Positions 36,344 to 45,926 of a stretch of DNA of 51,249 nt are shown here, piece by piece. The stretch lies in assembly GCA_013377095.1 (NCBI GenBank), contig JACAAY010000028.1:1-51249 (forward strand), written 5' to 3'. The first letter of the stretch is position 1; each line of letters starts with the position of its first letter. The notes under the pieces are model-generated. The model was given only the letters and a program-made list of their open reading frames with translations, was not told where the DNA came from and ran no database searches. The DNA comes from Desulfuromonadales bacterium (GTDB lineage Bacteria > Desulfobacterota > Desulfuromonadia > Geobacterales > Pseudopelobacteraceae). Position numbers and translations under genes: made by a program.

Positions 36344-37592
36344 CAAACTGATGCCTTTGGAACTGTCCGGGCGCCACAAAAAGAAGAATTTTCTGACCCC
36401 CGGGGTGTGGATTCTGATACTGCTGGCCCTGAACGGACTGTTTTTTCTGGCGAACAGATTTCTGTACGGACTGGGAGCTGTCACGAACCTGAACGACCAG
36501 TTTCCCTGGGGTCTCTGGATCGGGGTAGATGTTGCCGCCGGTGTGGCGCTGGCAGCGGGCGGTTTCACCTCCGCCACCCTTGCACACATCATGCACCGGG
36601 AAGAATTTCATGTCATCACCCGTCCCGCGCTGCTAACGGCCATGCTTGGGTACACCTTTGTGGCCTTGGGGGTCTGTGTGGACATCGGCAGATGGTATTA
36701 CATCTGGCACCCCCTGTTTTTCTGGAATCCCAACTCGGCGCTCTTCGAAGTCGGCATCTGCGTAACCATCTATCTGAACGTTCTGTATATCGAATTTCTG
36801 CCACTGATAACTGAACGGTTCATCGGCAGGGTTAATCTGCCGGGGGTGTTAAAACGACTCAACAAGCCCGTGGATGGACTGTTGCGATTTATGAACAGAA
36901 CGCTGGGCAAGACCATGTTTATTTTTATCATCGCCGGGACCCTGCTCTCCACACTGCACCAGTCGTCGCTCGGTACCCTGATGATTATCGCCGGCCAGAA
37001 AATTCATCCGCTCTGGCAGACCCCCGTACTGCCATTGCTCTTCTTCCTTTCGGCCGTGTCGGTCGGTTTCCCCATGGTGATCTTCGAGTCACTGATCGCA
37101 GCACGCTCATTTGGAATCAAGCCTGAGATGCAGGTACTCTCAAAGCTGGCGCGCTACATCCCACCCCTGATCGGGGTATATCTCATGTTCAAAATCGGTG
37201 ACATGTTTGTCAGACAGTCATTTGTCCACTTGATGGTATTTAATATCGAAAGCATCATGTTCATCCTGGAACTGCTGCTGTTTATTGTGCCGTTTTTCCT
37301 GCTGCTGTTCGAACGGGTGGTCAACTCCCCGGCCGCACTCTTCTTGGCGTCCGCCCTGGTAATTGCCGGTGTCGTGGTCAACAGAGTCAATAATTTCATC
37401 ATCGCCTACCACCCTCCCTACGCCACAAAGCCCTATGTCCCCTCGTTTGGCGAATTATCGGTCACGATCGGCTTTATCGCGCTGCTGACACTGCTCTACC
37501 GTGCATGCGTAATGATTTTTCCCGTAATCAGTGTGGAACGACAGGAAATCTATGCAGCTGCTGGCGTACGGGAAACAGGGGGTATTGAATGA
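36336..37592 (+). CDS. NrfD/HybB-like integral membrane quinol-interacting subunit
   Basis: 418 residues and about ten hydrophobic helices, without haem-ligand motifs. The sequence (TPGVWILILLALNGLFFLANRF, WGLWIGVDVAAGVALAAGGF, WYYIWHPLFFWNPNSALFEVGICVTIYLNVLYIEF, TLHQSSLGTLMIIAG) is that of HybB-type members of the NrfD/PsrC family. These exchange electrons with menaquinone or ubiquinone. GGGGAG lies nine bases upstream. It overlaps the 4Fe-4S gene before and the cytochrome after (ATGA), so strict co-expression is likely. Confidence 0.93.
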   Translation: MHDKLMPLELSGRHKKKNFLTPGVWILILLALNGLFFLANRFLYGLGAVTNLNDQFPWGLWIGVDVAAGVALAAGGFTSATLAHIMHREEFHVITRPALLTAMLGYTFVALGVCVDIGRWYYIWHPLFFWNPNSALFEVGICVTIYLNVLYIEFLPLITERFIGRVNLPGVLKRLNKPVDGLLRFMNRTLGKTMFIFIIAGTLLSTLHQSSLGTLMIIAGQKIHPLWQTPVLPLLFFLSAVSVGFPMVIFESLIAARSFGIKPEMQVLSKLARYIPPLIGVYLMFKIGDMFVRQSFVHLMVFNIESIMFILELLLFIVPFFLLLFERVVNSPAALFLASALVIAGVVVNRVNNFIIAYHPPYATKPYVPSFGELSVTIGFIALLTLLYRACVMIFPVISVERQEIYAAAGVRETGGIE

Positions 37593-38869
37593 AACGGCTG
37601 TTCATCATGGCATGTCTGGTTGCCGCGGGAATGATTGCAATCGTGATGGCCTTGGGGAGTAAAAACCGTTTGGAGAGCGCGGAAAAAAAACCCTCCCTAC
37701 GGACAGCGCAAATCCGCAATGGCGGGCAGATACAAGATAGCATCATTCCTCCCCCGGAGGATAAAATGGCTGTCCGGATGCCGGAGCATGCCCAATCGTT
37801 CACGACGAAAAAAGTCAACTGCAAGATGTGTCATGACTGCGAATACCCCACCCGACAGAAACCCTGTCTGATGAAGTGTCCTAAAACCGAGAGTTCCATC
37901 TATCACTCACCGTCCGAGGCCCCTGAAGTGCTGCTGCTAGACGAACTGACCGACCGTTACGGAAGCGTCGTTTTCTCCCACAGGCTGCATGCCCAGATGT
38001 CGGAAATGGGTTCCGGCTGCAACGGTTGCCATCACTACAACACAACCGGACCGGTTCTGAACTGCAAAAAATGTCATGAGCGGAGTAAAAATCGGGAAAA
38101 CATTGCCGTCCCCGATCTTTCATCGGCCTACCACCGCCAGTGCCTTCCCTGCCACCGCCAGTGGGGCCGCTCAACCGCCTGCGATTCGTGCCACATTCCC
38201 AAAGACACCAACGGGACAAAAAAGCTGCGTCAGGCAACCCAACGTCTGAAAGGGAAAAACCACCCCCAACTCCCCAAACCGAACAAAATCGTCTATGAAA
38301 CCAGATATGACCGGGGTGGCTATGTAACCTTCTATCATGATGAACACGTTACCGTTTTCAAGCAAACCTGCGTGATTTGTCACAAAGGCGACAACTGCAT
38401 CAAGTGCCACGACGTTCAAAAAGTGACGCAGGAAGAGCCGGTTGACGGACGACACCTCAAGGTGCACAAGAGCTTCCAGGAGCACCACCGGGCCTGTACT
38501 GCCTGCCATGAAAACGATGCCTGTTCAACCTGTCACGGCAGCAGCGAGAAAAGCCGTTTCAGCCATGCCATCAGCACTGGTTGGAACCTGAAGAGCTACC
38601 ACGCTCGTCTCCCCTGCCAGCGCTGCCATGAAGTCCGCACCAGTTTCAACAAACCGGACAGAAACTGCCGTTCGTGCCACAAAGGATGGAAAAAAGGAAC
38701 ATTCAAGCATAAAATCACCGGCCTGGAGCTGAGTGCAAATCACATCGACCTTGAATGTGAAAACTGCCACAAAGGCGGAGACTACTCGATAAAACCGGAC
38801 TGCAAGGAGTGCCACAACGACAAGGAATTCCCCAAGGCGCTGCCGGGCAAAAGAACCTCGAAAAAATGA
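37589..38869 (+). CDS. 13-haem c-type cytochrome of the NrfD-like complex
   Basis: 426 residues with 13 CxxCH haem motifs (for example CKMCH, CNGCH, CVICH, CSTCH, CKECH) and many extra His residues for bis-His ligation. An N-terminal hydrophobic helix (residues 4-24) has no clear cleavage site, so it may be a membrane-anchored periplasmic protein. A Cys-rich but haem-free segment (CEYPTRQKPCLMKCPK) near residue 90 is unusual and could bind another cofactor. It overlaps the NrfD-like gene by 4 bases. The three-gene unit resembles the Cbc/Hmc-type quinol:cytochrome c oxidoreductases of Geobacter and Desulfovibrio. Confidence 0.93.
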   Translation: MKRLFIMACLVAAGMIAIVMALGSKNRLESAEKKPSLRTAQIRNGGQIQDSIIPPPEDKMAVRMPEHAQSFTTKKVNCKMCHDCEYPTRQKPCLMKCPKTESSIYHSPSEAPEVLLLDELTDRYGSVVFSHRLHAQMSEMGSGCNGCHHYNTTGPVLNCKKCHERSKNRENIAVPDLSSAYHRQCLPCHRQWGRSTACDSCHIPKDTNGTKKLRQATQRLKGKNHPQLPKPNKIVYETRYDRGGYVTFYHDEHVTVFKQTCVICHKGDNCIKCHDVQKVTQEEPVDGRHLKVHKSFQEHHRACTACHENDACSTCHGSSEKSRFSHAISTGWNLKSYHARLPCQRCHEVRTSFNKPDRNCRSCHKGWKKGTFKHKITGLELSANHIDLECENCHKGGDYSIKPDCKECHNDKEFPKALPGKRTSKK

Positions 38870-38893
38870 TCACACTCTTGGTATAAGCCATTC

Positions 38894-38947
38894 AGCCTCA
38901 CGATTGCTTCAAGATCTCAAGCTCTGAATCCGGGTAATCGTGAGGCT
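38894..38947. repeat. AGCCTCACGATT / AATCGTGAGGCT inverted repeat
   Basis: Perfect 12-bp arms (38894-38905, 38936-38947) around a 30-base loop just after the cytochrome gene. No T-run follows. The same CCTCACGATT core recurs at 45829-45888. Confidence 0.85.
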
Positions 38948-39080
38948 ATAAACGACTTGTTTGTTCCTCATCCGTCGTTCCCTTGTTACAGATTTTCATC
39001 TATCCCCCTTGAAAATCCACACCACGCTTATTATCCTTATGCATGCCATTTCCATTTGCACAAAAGGAGAATCCACACAC

Positions 39081-41018
39081 ATGTCCAAAACCACCAAAAA
39101 ATTCCAGACCGAGGTTCAGCAACTTCTCGACCTGGTAATCCATTCGCTGTACTCGAATCGCGATATTTTTCTGCGGGAACTGATTTCCAACTCCTCCGAC
39201 GCCATTGACAAGATCCGTTTCGAAGCCCACTCCAACGAAGTCCTGCTGGAGGGAAACAGCGACTGGAAGATCAAGATCATCCCCAACAAGGACGCTGGCA
39301 CCCTGACCATCCGTGACAACGGCATCGGCATGAGCATGGCCGAAGTGGAAGAAAATATCGGCACCATCGCCCGTTCCGGAACCAAGGCCTTCATGCAGGC
39401 ACTGAAGGATAAAGCCGATACGAACAACCCCGAGTTGATCGGTCAGTTCGGGGTCGGTTTCTATGCTTCCTTCATGGTGGCGGACAGAGTTACCCTTGAG
39501 ACCCGCAAGGCCGGAAATACTGCCGAGGGATGCCGCTGGGAATCCATCGGCGATGGCACCTACACCATCGAAGAGTGCAGCCGCGAACAGCGCGGGACGG
39601 AAATTGTCCTGCACCTGAAGGATGAGCTCAAGGAGTACCTTGAGGAGTGGAAAATCCGCTCCATCGTGAAAAAGTATTCCGATTACATCCAGTATCCGGT
39701 GGTAATGGATATTACCCGCACCGAAACCCCCAAGGGTGTCAACGGTGAGGAGATCGAGGGCGCAGGCACCATCGAGAAGACCGAGGAACAGACCCTCAAC
39801 TCCATGAAAGCCATCTGGGCCCGTCCCAAGAGCGAGGTCACCGAAGAGGAATACCAGGAGTTCTACAAGCATATCTCCCACGACTTTGAAAACCCCTTCA
39901 ACACCATCCACTTTTCTGCGGAGGGAATCAGTGAATTCAAGGCGTTGCTCTATCTCCCCTCCAAGAAGCCCTTCGACCTGTTCATGGCTGACCGCAAAAA
40001 AGGTTTGCAGCTGTACGTCAAACGGGTTTTTATCACCGACCGCTGCGATGAACTGCTTCCCGATTACCTCCGTTTTGTAAAAGGTGTGGTTGACTCCAGC
40101 GATCTTCCGCTGAATGTGTCCCGCGAGGTTCTGCAGGAGGATGTGCAGATCAAGCGTATCCAGAAGAGCCTGGTGAGCAAAATAATTTCCACTTTATCGG
40201 ATGTTAAGGATAAAAGTTTCGACGAATACGTTACGTTCTGGAAAGAGTTCGGTCCGGTGATCAAGGAGGGTCTGCACTTTGACTATGCCAACAAGGAAAA
40301 GCTTCAGGAGCTGATCCTGTTCGAAAGCACAAAAACCGAAGCGGGCAGCTTCACCACCCTCAAGGAATATGTTGAGCGTATGCCCGAAGCCCAGCAGGAG
40401 ATCTTCTTCATCACCGGCGACAACCGCGCCAACCTGGAAACATCACCCCACCTGGAGATATTCCGGGCCAAGGGGTATGAGGTCCTCTTCCTGACCGACC
40501 CGGTTGACGAGTGGGTGGTTCAGGCTCTGACCGAATATAAGGAGAAGAAACTCAAGGCTGTTGACCGTGGCGACGTGGACCTGGACAGCGAGGATGAAAA
40601 GAAGGAAAAGGAAACCAAACAGGAAGAGGCCCGCCAGGAGTTTGGAGATCTGCTGTCCTTTATCAAGAGTCACCTGGAGGACAGGGTCAAGGATGCCCGT
40701 CTTTCCAAGCGTCTGACCGATAGTGCCTGTTGCCTGGTGGCCGATGAATACGGTATCAACGCCAATATGGAGCGCATTCTCAAGGCCATGAATCAGCCGG
40801 TTCCCGAGTCAAAACGAGTACTGGAACTCAACCCGGATCATCCGATCATGAAAATCATGACCGCCATTTTCAAAGAGAACAAGGACGATGCTCGACTGGG
40901 TGAGTATGCTGATCTGCTCCATGACCAGGCACTGCTCACGGAAGGCTCCCCCATCAAAGACCCGCTTCGCTTCACCCGACTGGTCAGCGAACTGATGGTC
41001 AAGGCAGCTGCCAAGTAG
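39081..41018 (+). CDS. htpG: Hsp90-family molecular chaperone HtpG
   Basis: 645 residues from ATG 39081 with AAAGGAGA upstream; the frame is open back to 38961 but the extra residues are unlike HtpG. The GHKL ATPase domain shows [42 protein letters not shown] and [14 protein letters not shown]. The middle domain has the catalytic-arginine segment [12 protein letters not shown], and the dimerisation domain is at the C-terminus. No clear heat-shock (sigma-32) promoter was found upstream. A strong terminator follows. Confidence 0.97.
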   Translation: MSKTTKKFQTEVQQLLDLVIHSLYSNRDIFLRELISNSSDAIDKIRFEAHSNEVLLEGNSDWKIKIIPNKDAGTLTIRDNGIGMSMAEVEENIGTIARSGTKAFMQALKDKADTNNPELIGQFGVGFYASFMVADRVTLETRKAGNTAEGCRWESIGDGTYTIEECSREQRGTEIVLHLKDELKEYLEEWKIRSIVKKYSDYIQYPVVMDITRTETPKGVNGEEIEGAGTIEKTEEQTLNSMKAIWARPKSEVTEEEYQEFYKHISHDFENPFNTIHFSAEGISEFKALLYLPSKKPFDLFMADRKKGLQLYVKRVFITDRCDELLPDYLRFVKGVVDSSDLPLNVSREVLQEDVQIKRIQKSLVSKIISTLSDVKDKSFDEYVTFWKEFGPVIKEGLHFDYANKEKLQELILFESTKTEAGSFTTLKEYVERMPEAQQEIFFITGDNRANLETSPHLEIFRAKGYEVLFLTDPVDEWVVQALTEYKEKKLKAVDRGDVDLDSEDEKKEKETKQEEARQEFGDLLSFIKSHLEDRVKDARLSKRLTDSACCLVADEYGINANMERILKAMNQPVPESKRVLELNPDHPIMKIMTAIFKENKDDARLGEYADLLHDQALLTEGSPIKDPLRFTRLVSELMVKAAAK

Positions 41019-41043
41019 TTACCTGCCGTACAATGACAAAGCA

Positions 41044-41080
41044 AAAAATCCCGTGGAGACCTGTCCACGGGATTTTTTTT
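41044..41080 (+). terminator. Terminator of htpG
   Basis: Perfect 12-bp stem AAATCCCGTGGA/TCCACGGGATTT (41046-41057, 41064-41075) with a 6-base loop and eight T residues. Confidence 0.9.
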
Positions 41081-41200
41081 GCTGTTTTATTCCACTACCT
41101 GCACTCCCAATACGAAAATGTTTCCATTGCCAGAGCGTGCCGCAGGGTATAAGGTATTAAGTTGTTTGTCACACCACTCACCGTCACACAAGGAAGATGA

Positions 41201-42586
41201 ATGAGATTTACCGAATTAGTCCTGCCGGAACCGCTCCAGAGTGGCATTGCTGAAGCCGGTTTTCACGACTGCACCCCGATTCAGGAACGCACGCTGCCCA
41301 TTTCTCTGTCCGGCAAGGATGTGGCCGGCCAGGCCCAGACCGGCACCGGCAAGACGGCTGCTTTCCTGGTCACCCTTTTCACTCGACTCATGAACAACAA
41401 GGCGGACAGTGGGAAAAATCCGCGTGCCCTGATCCTGGCCCCCACTCGAGAACTGGTCGTCCAGATCGAACAGGACGCTCAACTGCTCGGCAAACATTGC
41501 GGTCTGACCATCCAGGCCATCTACGGCGGTGTGGACTACATGAAGCAGCGCGATGCGTTGCGAGATGGCGCCGACGTGATCATCGGCACTCCGGGTCGCC
41601 TGATCGACTATCTCAAGCAGAAGATCTACAGTCTCAAAGAGATCGAAATGCTGGTAATAGACGAGGCCGACCGCATGTTCGATATGGGCTTCATCGCTGA
41701 CCTGCGTTTCATCCTGCGCCGTCTGCCCCCCTTTGACAAACGTCAGAACCTGATGTTTTCCGCAACCCTCAACCAGCGGGTGATGGAACTGGCCTACGAG
41801 TTCATGAACAGTCCTGAAAAAGTTTCGGTCACACCCGAGAAAATGACGGCTGAAAATGTGGAACAGGTCATCTACCACGCCTCGCGCAAGGAAAAATTCC
41901 CGCTTCTGCTTGGTCTGCTGCGCCGGGACGGGATGGAGCGGACCATGATTTTCATCAACACCAAACGTGAAGGTGAGTACCTGCTTGACCGCCTGAACGC
42001 CAACGGTTTCCCTGCCCGCCTGATTTCAGGTGATGTGGACCAAAAGAAACGTCTGCGCATACTGGAGGAGTTCAAGAGCGGCAAACTGCCGATCCTGATC
42101 GCTACCGATGTGGCCTCGCGCGGTTTGCACATCGACGGTGTTTCCCATGTTGTCAATTATGATCTGCCCCAGGACTGCGAGGACTATGTCCACCGTATCG
42201 GCCGCACCGCCCGAGCAGGCGCCGAAGGAAAGGCCATCTCACTGGCAGATGAGGATGGCGCCCTCTACCTTGAAGCGATCGAGGAATTTATCAAGTGCAA
42301 GATCCCCAGTGCATGGGCCGAGGATGAGCTGTTTGTCAACGATTACAACCGCGTCGCCCGACCGAAGTTTTCAAAGCCCCCCCGGAAGGACTCCCCTGGC
42401 TCCGGAACATCCCGGACTCCACAGAAGCGAGGCCCGGTAAAAAAAACTACCAGCGCAGCTCAGGCAAAACCGCTTGCCGCAGCGCCGGTTGAACTGAATG
42501 AAGCGGCGACACCGGCCAAAAAACGCCGCAGACGCAGAAAAAAACCGACTGCTGAGGGTCAAGCGACACCAGCGACGACCGAGTGA
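41201..42586 (+). CDS. DEAD-box RNA helicase (RhlE/RhlB-like)
   Basis: 461 residues. The Q motif (FHDCTPIQERTLP) is followed by motif I AQTGTGKT, Ia PTRELVVQ, II DEAD, III SAT, IV MIFINTK, V ATDVASRG and VI HRIGRTARAG. After residue 400 comes a Lys/Pro/Ala-rich basic tail ending in KKRRRRRKKPTAEG, a typical RNA-binding extension. The likely role is RNA duplex unwinding in ribosome assembly or mRNA turnover. ATG 41201 is preceded by AAGGAAGATGA. A 14-bp hairpin begins 15 bases after the stop. Confidence 0.94.
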   Translation: MRFTELVLPEPLQSGIAEAGFHDCTPIQERTLPISLSGKDVAGQAQTGTGKTAAFLVTLFTRLMNNKADSGKNPRALILAPTRELVVQIEQDAQLLGKHCGLTIQAIYGGVDYMKQRDALRDGADVIIGTPGRLIDYLKQKIYSLKEIEMLVIDEADRMFDMGFIADLRFILRRLPPFDKRQNLMFSATLNQRVMELAYEFMNSPEKVSVTPEKMTAENVEQVIYHASRKEKFPLLLGLLRRDGMERTMIFINTKREGEYLLDRLNANGFPARLISGDVDQKKRLRILEEFKSGKLPILIATDVASRGLHIDGVSHVVNYDLPQDCEDYVHRIGRTARAGAEGKAISLADEDGALYLEAIEEFIKCKIPSAWAEDELFVNDYNRVARPKFSKPPRKDSPGSGTSRTPQKRGPVKKTTSAAQAKPLAAAPVELNEAATPAKKRRRRRKKPTAEGQATPATTE

Positions 42587-42601
42587 TCATCTGATATCAC
42601 G

Positions 42602-42641
42602 TTCACCATACCGCACCAGATTGCCCATGCGGTATGGTGAA
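42602..42641. terminator. Strong hairpin after the helicase gene, no T-run
   Basis: Perfect 14-bp stem TTCACCATACCGCA/TGCGGTATGGTGAA around a 12-base loop. The absence of a T-run means it is either a 3'-end stabiliser, a rho-dependent site or some other palindromic element. Confidence 0.55.
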
Positions 42642-42981
42642 GAAACAATTGGTCACCCCCACCAGACTGCACATCTCTCCCATCTCGCACCTGCCAAATC
42701 CAAGCCCTTTACATGAAACCGTTTTTGACACCTCAAAAATGCGTGGCATACTTTTTCAATCGGGCACTTCCAGGTACGCGCCATGCCCTGATAATTCCGT
42801 CAAATCTCAATCCGCTTGTTTGTCAATCACCATCTTCCATGGAGGGCACAGGTTTGGCGAAACCCGGCCAATCGCTGATAACGCCACCGATGAGGGCAGG
42901 CTGAATAACCGCCGCATAAACGCCATTATTGATTGCGTCATCAAGAAGTGATCAAGAAGCAGTGCAAGAAGTCTGTATATT
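42642..42981. other. Intergenic stretch without recognised gene
   Basis: Short open frames occur on both strands. None has a good ribosome site or familiar sequence. Confidence 0.5.
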
Positions 42982-43009
42982 AAAGGGCCGGTTTTAGCGG
43001 CCCTTTTTC
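42982..43009 (+). terminator. Rho-independent terminator
   Basis: AAAGGGCCG/CGGCCCTTT stem, 7-base loop, T-run. It lies 400 bases past the helicase stop, implying a transcript (perhaps a small RNA or long 3' UTR) ends here. Confidence 0.75.
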
Positions 43010-43211
43010 ATGACCGTTCATCACACAAACCCGAGTAATAGGAATACCCTTTATTACTTCATTGATATGCATGACAACCAACTCATTTACATCTCTCACT
43101 TCCAGATGTACATTCTTCACGGTGTTTCAATGGGGCGGTTAACTGCGTCCGAACAATGCATCATGACAGGAAACGTTTTTCAGCAGGAACAATCACGCTT
43201 GGAGGTAACAG

Positions 43212-44081
43212 ATGAAGATCGGTTTTATTGGATTGGGAATCATGGGCAGCGCAATGGCAGAAAACCTGCTGAAAGCAGGTTTCAAAGTGACGGTCTGGAA
43301 TCGGTCATCCGAGAAATGCGCCCCTCTGATTGCCAAAGGAGCAGAAGCGGCTGCTTCACCCCGCGCGGTGGCAGAGCTTTCTGACATCGTTATTGCCATG
43401 ATGGCAAACAGTGCTGCCGTCCAGTCGGTCCGGGATGGTGCAGATGGAATTATCTCCGGCCTGAAACCAGGTAGGGGATATGTGGACATGTCCACGGTGG
43501 ATGCTGAAACCTCGAAGGAGTCTGCCGCTCTTGCCCACGAAAAAGGAGCGACTTTTCTGGAAGCTCCGGTGGCGGGAAGCAGGAAACCCGCCGAAGACGC
43601 TACCCTGACCATCATGGCGGCCGGAGACCGTGAACTGTACGAATCGTCGCTGCCGGCGCTGGAAAAGATGGGCAAAAAAATTCTCTTCCTTGGCGAAACG
43701 GGTAATGCGTCCCGGATGAAACTGGCCAACAACCTGGTCATGGGCGGCATGCTGACGGCGCTGTGCGAAGGCATGGCTCTGGCGGCAGGCAGTGGTCTTG
43801 ACACCGCGCAATTCCTGGAGGTTCTCGACTCCGGCGCCGTATCAAACCCGATGTTCCGATTGAAAGGCCCGCAGATCGCAGCAAACAATGAATTTCCCGC
43901 CGCTTTCCCGCTAAAACATATGCAGAAAGACCTGCGGCTGGCCCTGAGGCTGGCTGAAGAGTTGGGACAGCCGCTCTTCGCCACGGCAACAATCAATGAA
44001 CTGTTCAAGTCCGCCCTGGCAGAGGGGTTGGGCGATTCCGATTTCGCCGCCATCATTCGCACCATAAACAAACAACACTGA
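43212..44081 (+). CDS. Beta-hydroxyacid dehydrogenase (glyoxylate/succinic-semialdehyde reductase type)
   Basis: 289 residues with GGAGGTAACAG before ATG 43212. The Rossmann start is IGFIGLGIMGSAMAENLLKAG. The substrate-binding motif is near 120 (FLEAPVAGSRKPAEDATLTIMAAGD), and the catalytic-lysine segment GNASRMKLANNLVMGG is near 165-180. SRKPAED together with NRSSEKC (NADP-type) matches the Geobacter/plant GLYR group, which reduces glyoxylate and succinic semialdehyde with NADPH. Followed by pgi after 124 bases. Confidence 0.93.
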   Translation: MKIGFIGLGIMGSAMAENLLKAGFKVTVWNRSSEKCAPLIAKGAEAAASPRAVAELSDIVIAMMANSAAVQSVRDGADGIISGLKPGRGYVDMSTVDAETSKESAALAHEKGATFLEAPVAGSRKPAEDATLTIMAAGDRELYESSLPALEKMGKKILFLGETGNASRMKLANNLVMGGMLTALCEGMALAAGSGLDTAQFLEVLDSGAVSNPMFRLKGPQIAANNEFPAAFPLKHMQKDLRLALRLAEELGQPLFATATINELFKSALAEGLGDSDFAAIIRTINKQH

Positions 44082-44205
44082 AAAGCATGGCAACCCTCTG
44101 AATCAAATCAGATACATGTCAGTTTCCTGTCTCTCCCGGCATGGAGATTGACAGAGCGGGTTTTTTTGAAATTTCCATGACAACGTTACCACCAAGGAGT
44201 TCACC

Positions 44206-45795
44206 ATGAATCATGCCAGCCTCTGGGACCGCTACTGCCGCTCCCTCTGTCACTGTCCCGAAATCGGTCTGTCGCTCGATATCAGCAGGATGAACCATGA
44301 TGACGCATTTCTGCGAAACATGGAACCGTCCATACAAAAGGCATATGCGGAAATGCTGTCGCTGGAATCCGGTTCAATTGCCAACCCGGATGAGGGACGC
44401 ATGGTCGGTCATTACTGGCTGCGCAACCCCTCACTGGCGCCCGAGGAATCCATTCGGAGCGAGATCGAAAACGCCCGTGAGCAGGTGCTGGCATTCAGCC
44501 GCCGTATTCACGATGGTGGAATAACCAACCCGAACGGCGAGCGATTCACCAAGCTGTTGGTCATCGGCATCGGCGGATCAGCCCTGGGACCGCAGTTCGT
44601 GGCCGATGCACTCGCCTCTTCCCACGATTCCATGAAACCGTACTTTCTGGACAACACCGACCCGGACGGCATTGACCGGGTCCTGAATGAACTGGGCAGC
44701 GAGCTTGGCAGGACTCTGACCATCGTTATATCAAAGAGCGGCTCCACCAAGGAGACCCGTAACGGCATGTTGGAGACCAGGCTAGCCTATCATCAGCGTG
44801 GGCTTGTTTTTAGTCGTCATGCCGTTGCCATTACCGGTGTTGACAGCGAACTGGACAGACTGGCCCGGGCAGAGGAGTGGCTGGAGCGTTTTCCCATGTG
44901 GGACTGGGTCGGCGGACGAACGTCGGTGACCTCGGCCGTGGGTCTGCTGCCCGCAGCGCTGCAGGGCATCGATATCAACTCCCTTCTGGAAGGCGCCTGC
45001 GCCTGCGACGTCATCACCCGACAAACCGAGACCAGCAACAACCCGGCAGCCCTTATGGCGTTGATGTGGCATTACGCCGGCAATGGTCGGGGTGAGAAGG
45101 ACATGGTCATGCTCCCCTACAAGGACCGGCTGCTGCTCTTTTCACGCTATCTGCAGCAGTTGCTGATGGAGTCCCTGGGCAAGGAGTTTGACCGGGACGG
45201 CAGGATTGTACATCAGGGGCTGGCCGTTTACGGCAACAAGGGCTCCACCGACCAGCACGCCTATGTGCAGCAGCTGCGCGATGGAGTGGCAAATTTCTTT
45301 GTCACGTTCATCGAAGTTCTGAGCGACCGATGCAGCGCGTCCCCGGCCATGGAAGAGGGTATCACCAGCGGCGACTTCCTGTTCGGCTTTCTGCAGGGAA
45401 CCCGTGCGGCTCTGCATGAAAAGGGACGCCAGTCCCTGACCATCACCGTCGAAAAGGTGGATGCCGCGACCATCGGCGCACTGATTGCCCTGTTCGAACG
45501 GAGTGTGGGACTGTACGCCAGTCTGATCAATATCAACGCCTACCATCAGCCTGGTGTTGAAGCGGGCAAGAAGGCGGCGGGAGCAATTATTTCGCTGCAG
45601 AAGAAAGTGGTTGAGTACGTGGCCGGACAGCGCAAGGCAATGACAGCCGGAGAAATTGCCGCTGGTTTAGGCAGGGTTGATGAGACCGAAGCTATCTTTT
45701 CCATCCTGCGTCATCTGGCAGCCAATCCCGATCGGGGCGTTACAGTCGTCAGCGAGGGAAGTGTTGCCGAGTGGATGTTTTCGATTCAACCGTAA
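44206..45795 (+). CDS. pgi: Glucose-6-phosphate isomerase
   Basis: 529 residues; AAGGAG before ATG 44206. Phosphosugar-isomerase motifs are [54 protein letters not shown] and [14 protein letters not shown], with a C-terminal catalytic-lysine region. It interconverts glucose-6-P and fructose-6-P in glycolysis/gluconeogenesis. Length is nearer the long bacterial form. CCTCACGATT palindromes follow its stop. Confidence 0.96.
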   Translation: MNHASLWDRYCRSLCHCPEIGLSLDISRMNHDDAFLRNMEPSIQKAYAEMLSLESGSIANPDEGRMVGHYWLRNPSLAPEESIRSEIENAREQVLAFSRRIHDGGITNPNGERFTKLLVIGIGGSALGPQFVADALASSHDSMKPYFLDNTDPDGIDRVLNELGSELGRTLTIVISKSGSTKETRNGMLETRLAYHQRGLVFSRHAVAITGVDSELDRLARAEEWLERFPMWDWVGGRTSVTSAVGLLPAALQGIDINSLLEGACACDVITRQTETSNNPAALMALMWHYAGNGRGEKDMVMLPYKDRLLLFSRYLQQLLMESLGKEFDRDGRIVHQGLAVYGNKGSTDQHAYVQQLRDGVANFFVTFIEVLSDRCSASPAMEEGITSGDFLFGFLQGTRAALHEKGRQSLTITVEKVDAATIGALIALFERSVGLYASLININAYHQPGVEAGKKAAGAIISLQKKVVEYVAGQRKAMTAGEIAAGLGRVDETEAIFSILRHLAANPDRGVTVVSEGSVAEWMFSIQP

Positions 45796-45828
45796 CCAGA
45801 CAAATACCAAAATAGTACATCATGATTT

Positions 45829-45888
45829 CCTCACGATTACGTGAATTAAGAACATAAAACCTTAAGTAATCGTGAAGAAATCGTGAGG
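45829..45888. repeat. Three copies of the CCTCACGATT half-site between pgi and hrpB
   Basis: CCTCACGATTAC (45829-45840), then the inverted GTAATCGTGA (45866-45875) and GAAATCGTGAGG (45877-45888). Copy 1 can pair with either copy 2 (10 bp) or copy 3 (9 bp), giving alternative hairpins between two convergent genes. Shares its core with 38894-38947. Confidence 0.8.
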
Positions 45889-45926
45889 CCAAAAACAGGT
45901 TATCTCGGATAAGCATCCTGACAAGG

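Noticed and set aside
35534..36592. Open frame of 352 codons opposite the 4Fe-4S and NrfD-like genes
   Set aside because: Antisense to two well-recognised coding regions; no family resemblance.
38961..39080. N-terminal extension of HtpG
   Set aside because: ATG 39081 has a good AAAGGAGA site and gives the standard HtpG start.
38950..39080. Sigma-32 heat-shock promoter before htpG
   Set aside because: CTTGAAA-like words occur but no CCCCAT-type -10 box at proper spacing.
42634..42951. 105-codon ORF between the helicase and dehydrogenase genes
   Set aside because: No ribosome site, starts inside a hairpin arm, unlike any known protein.
44124..44171. Terminator between the dehydrogenase and pgi
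   Set aside because: A T-run is present but only a CCCG/CGGG stem can form; too weak to call.
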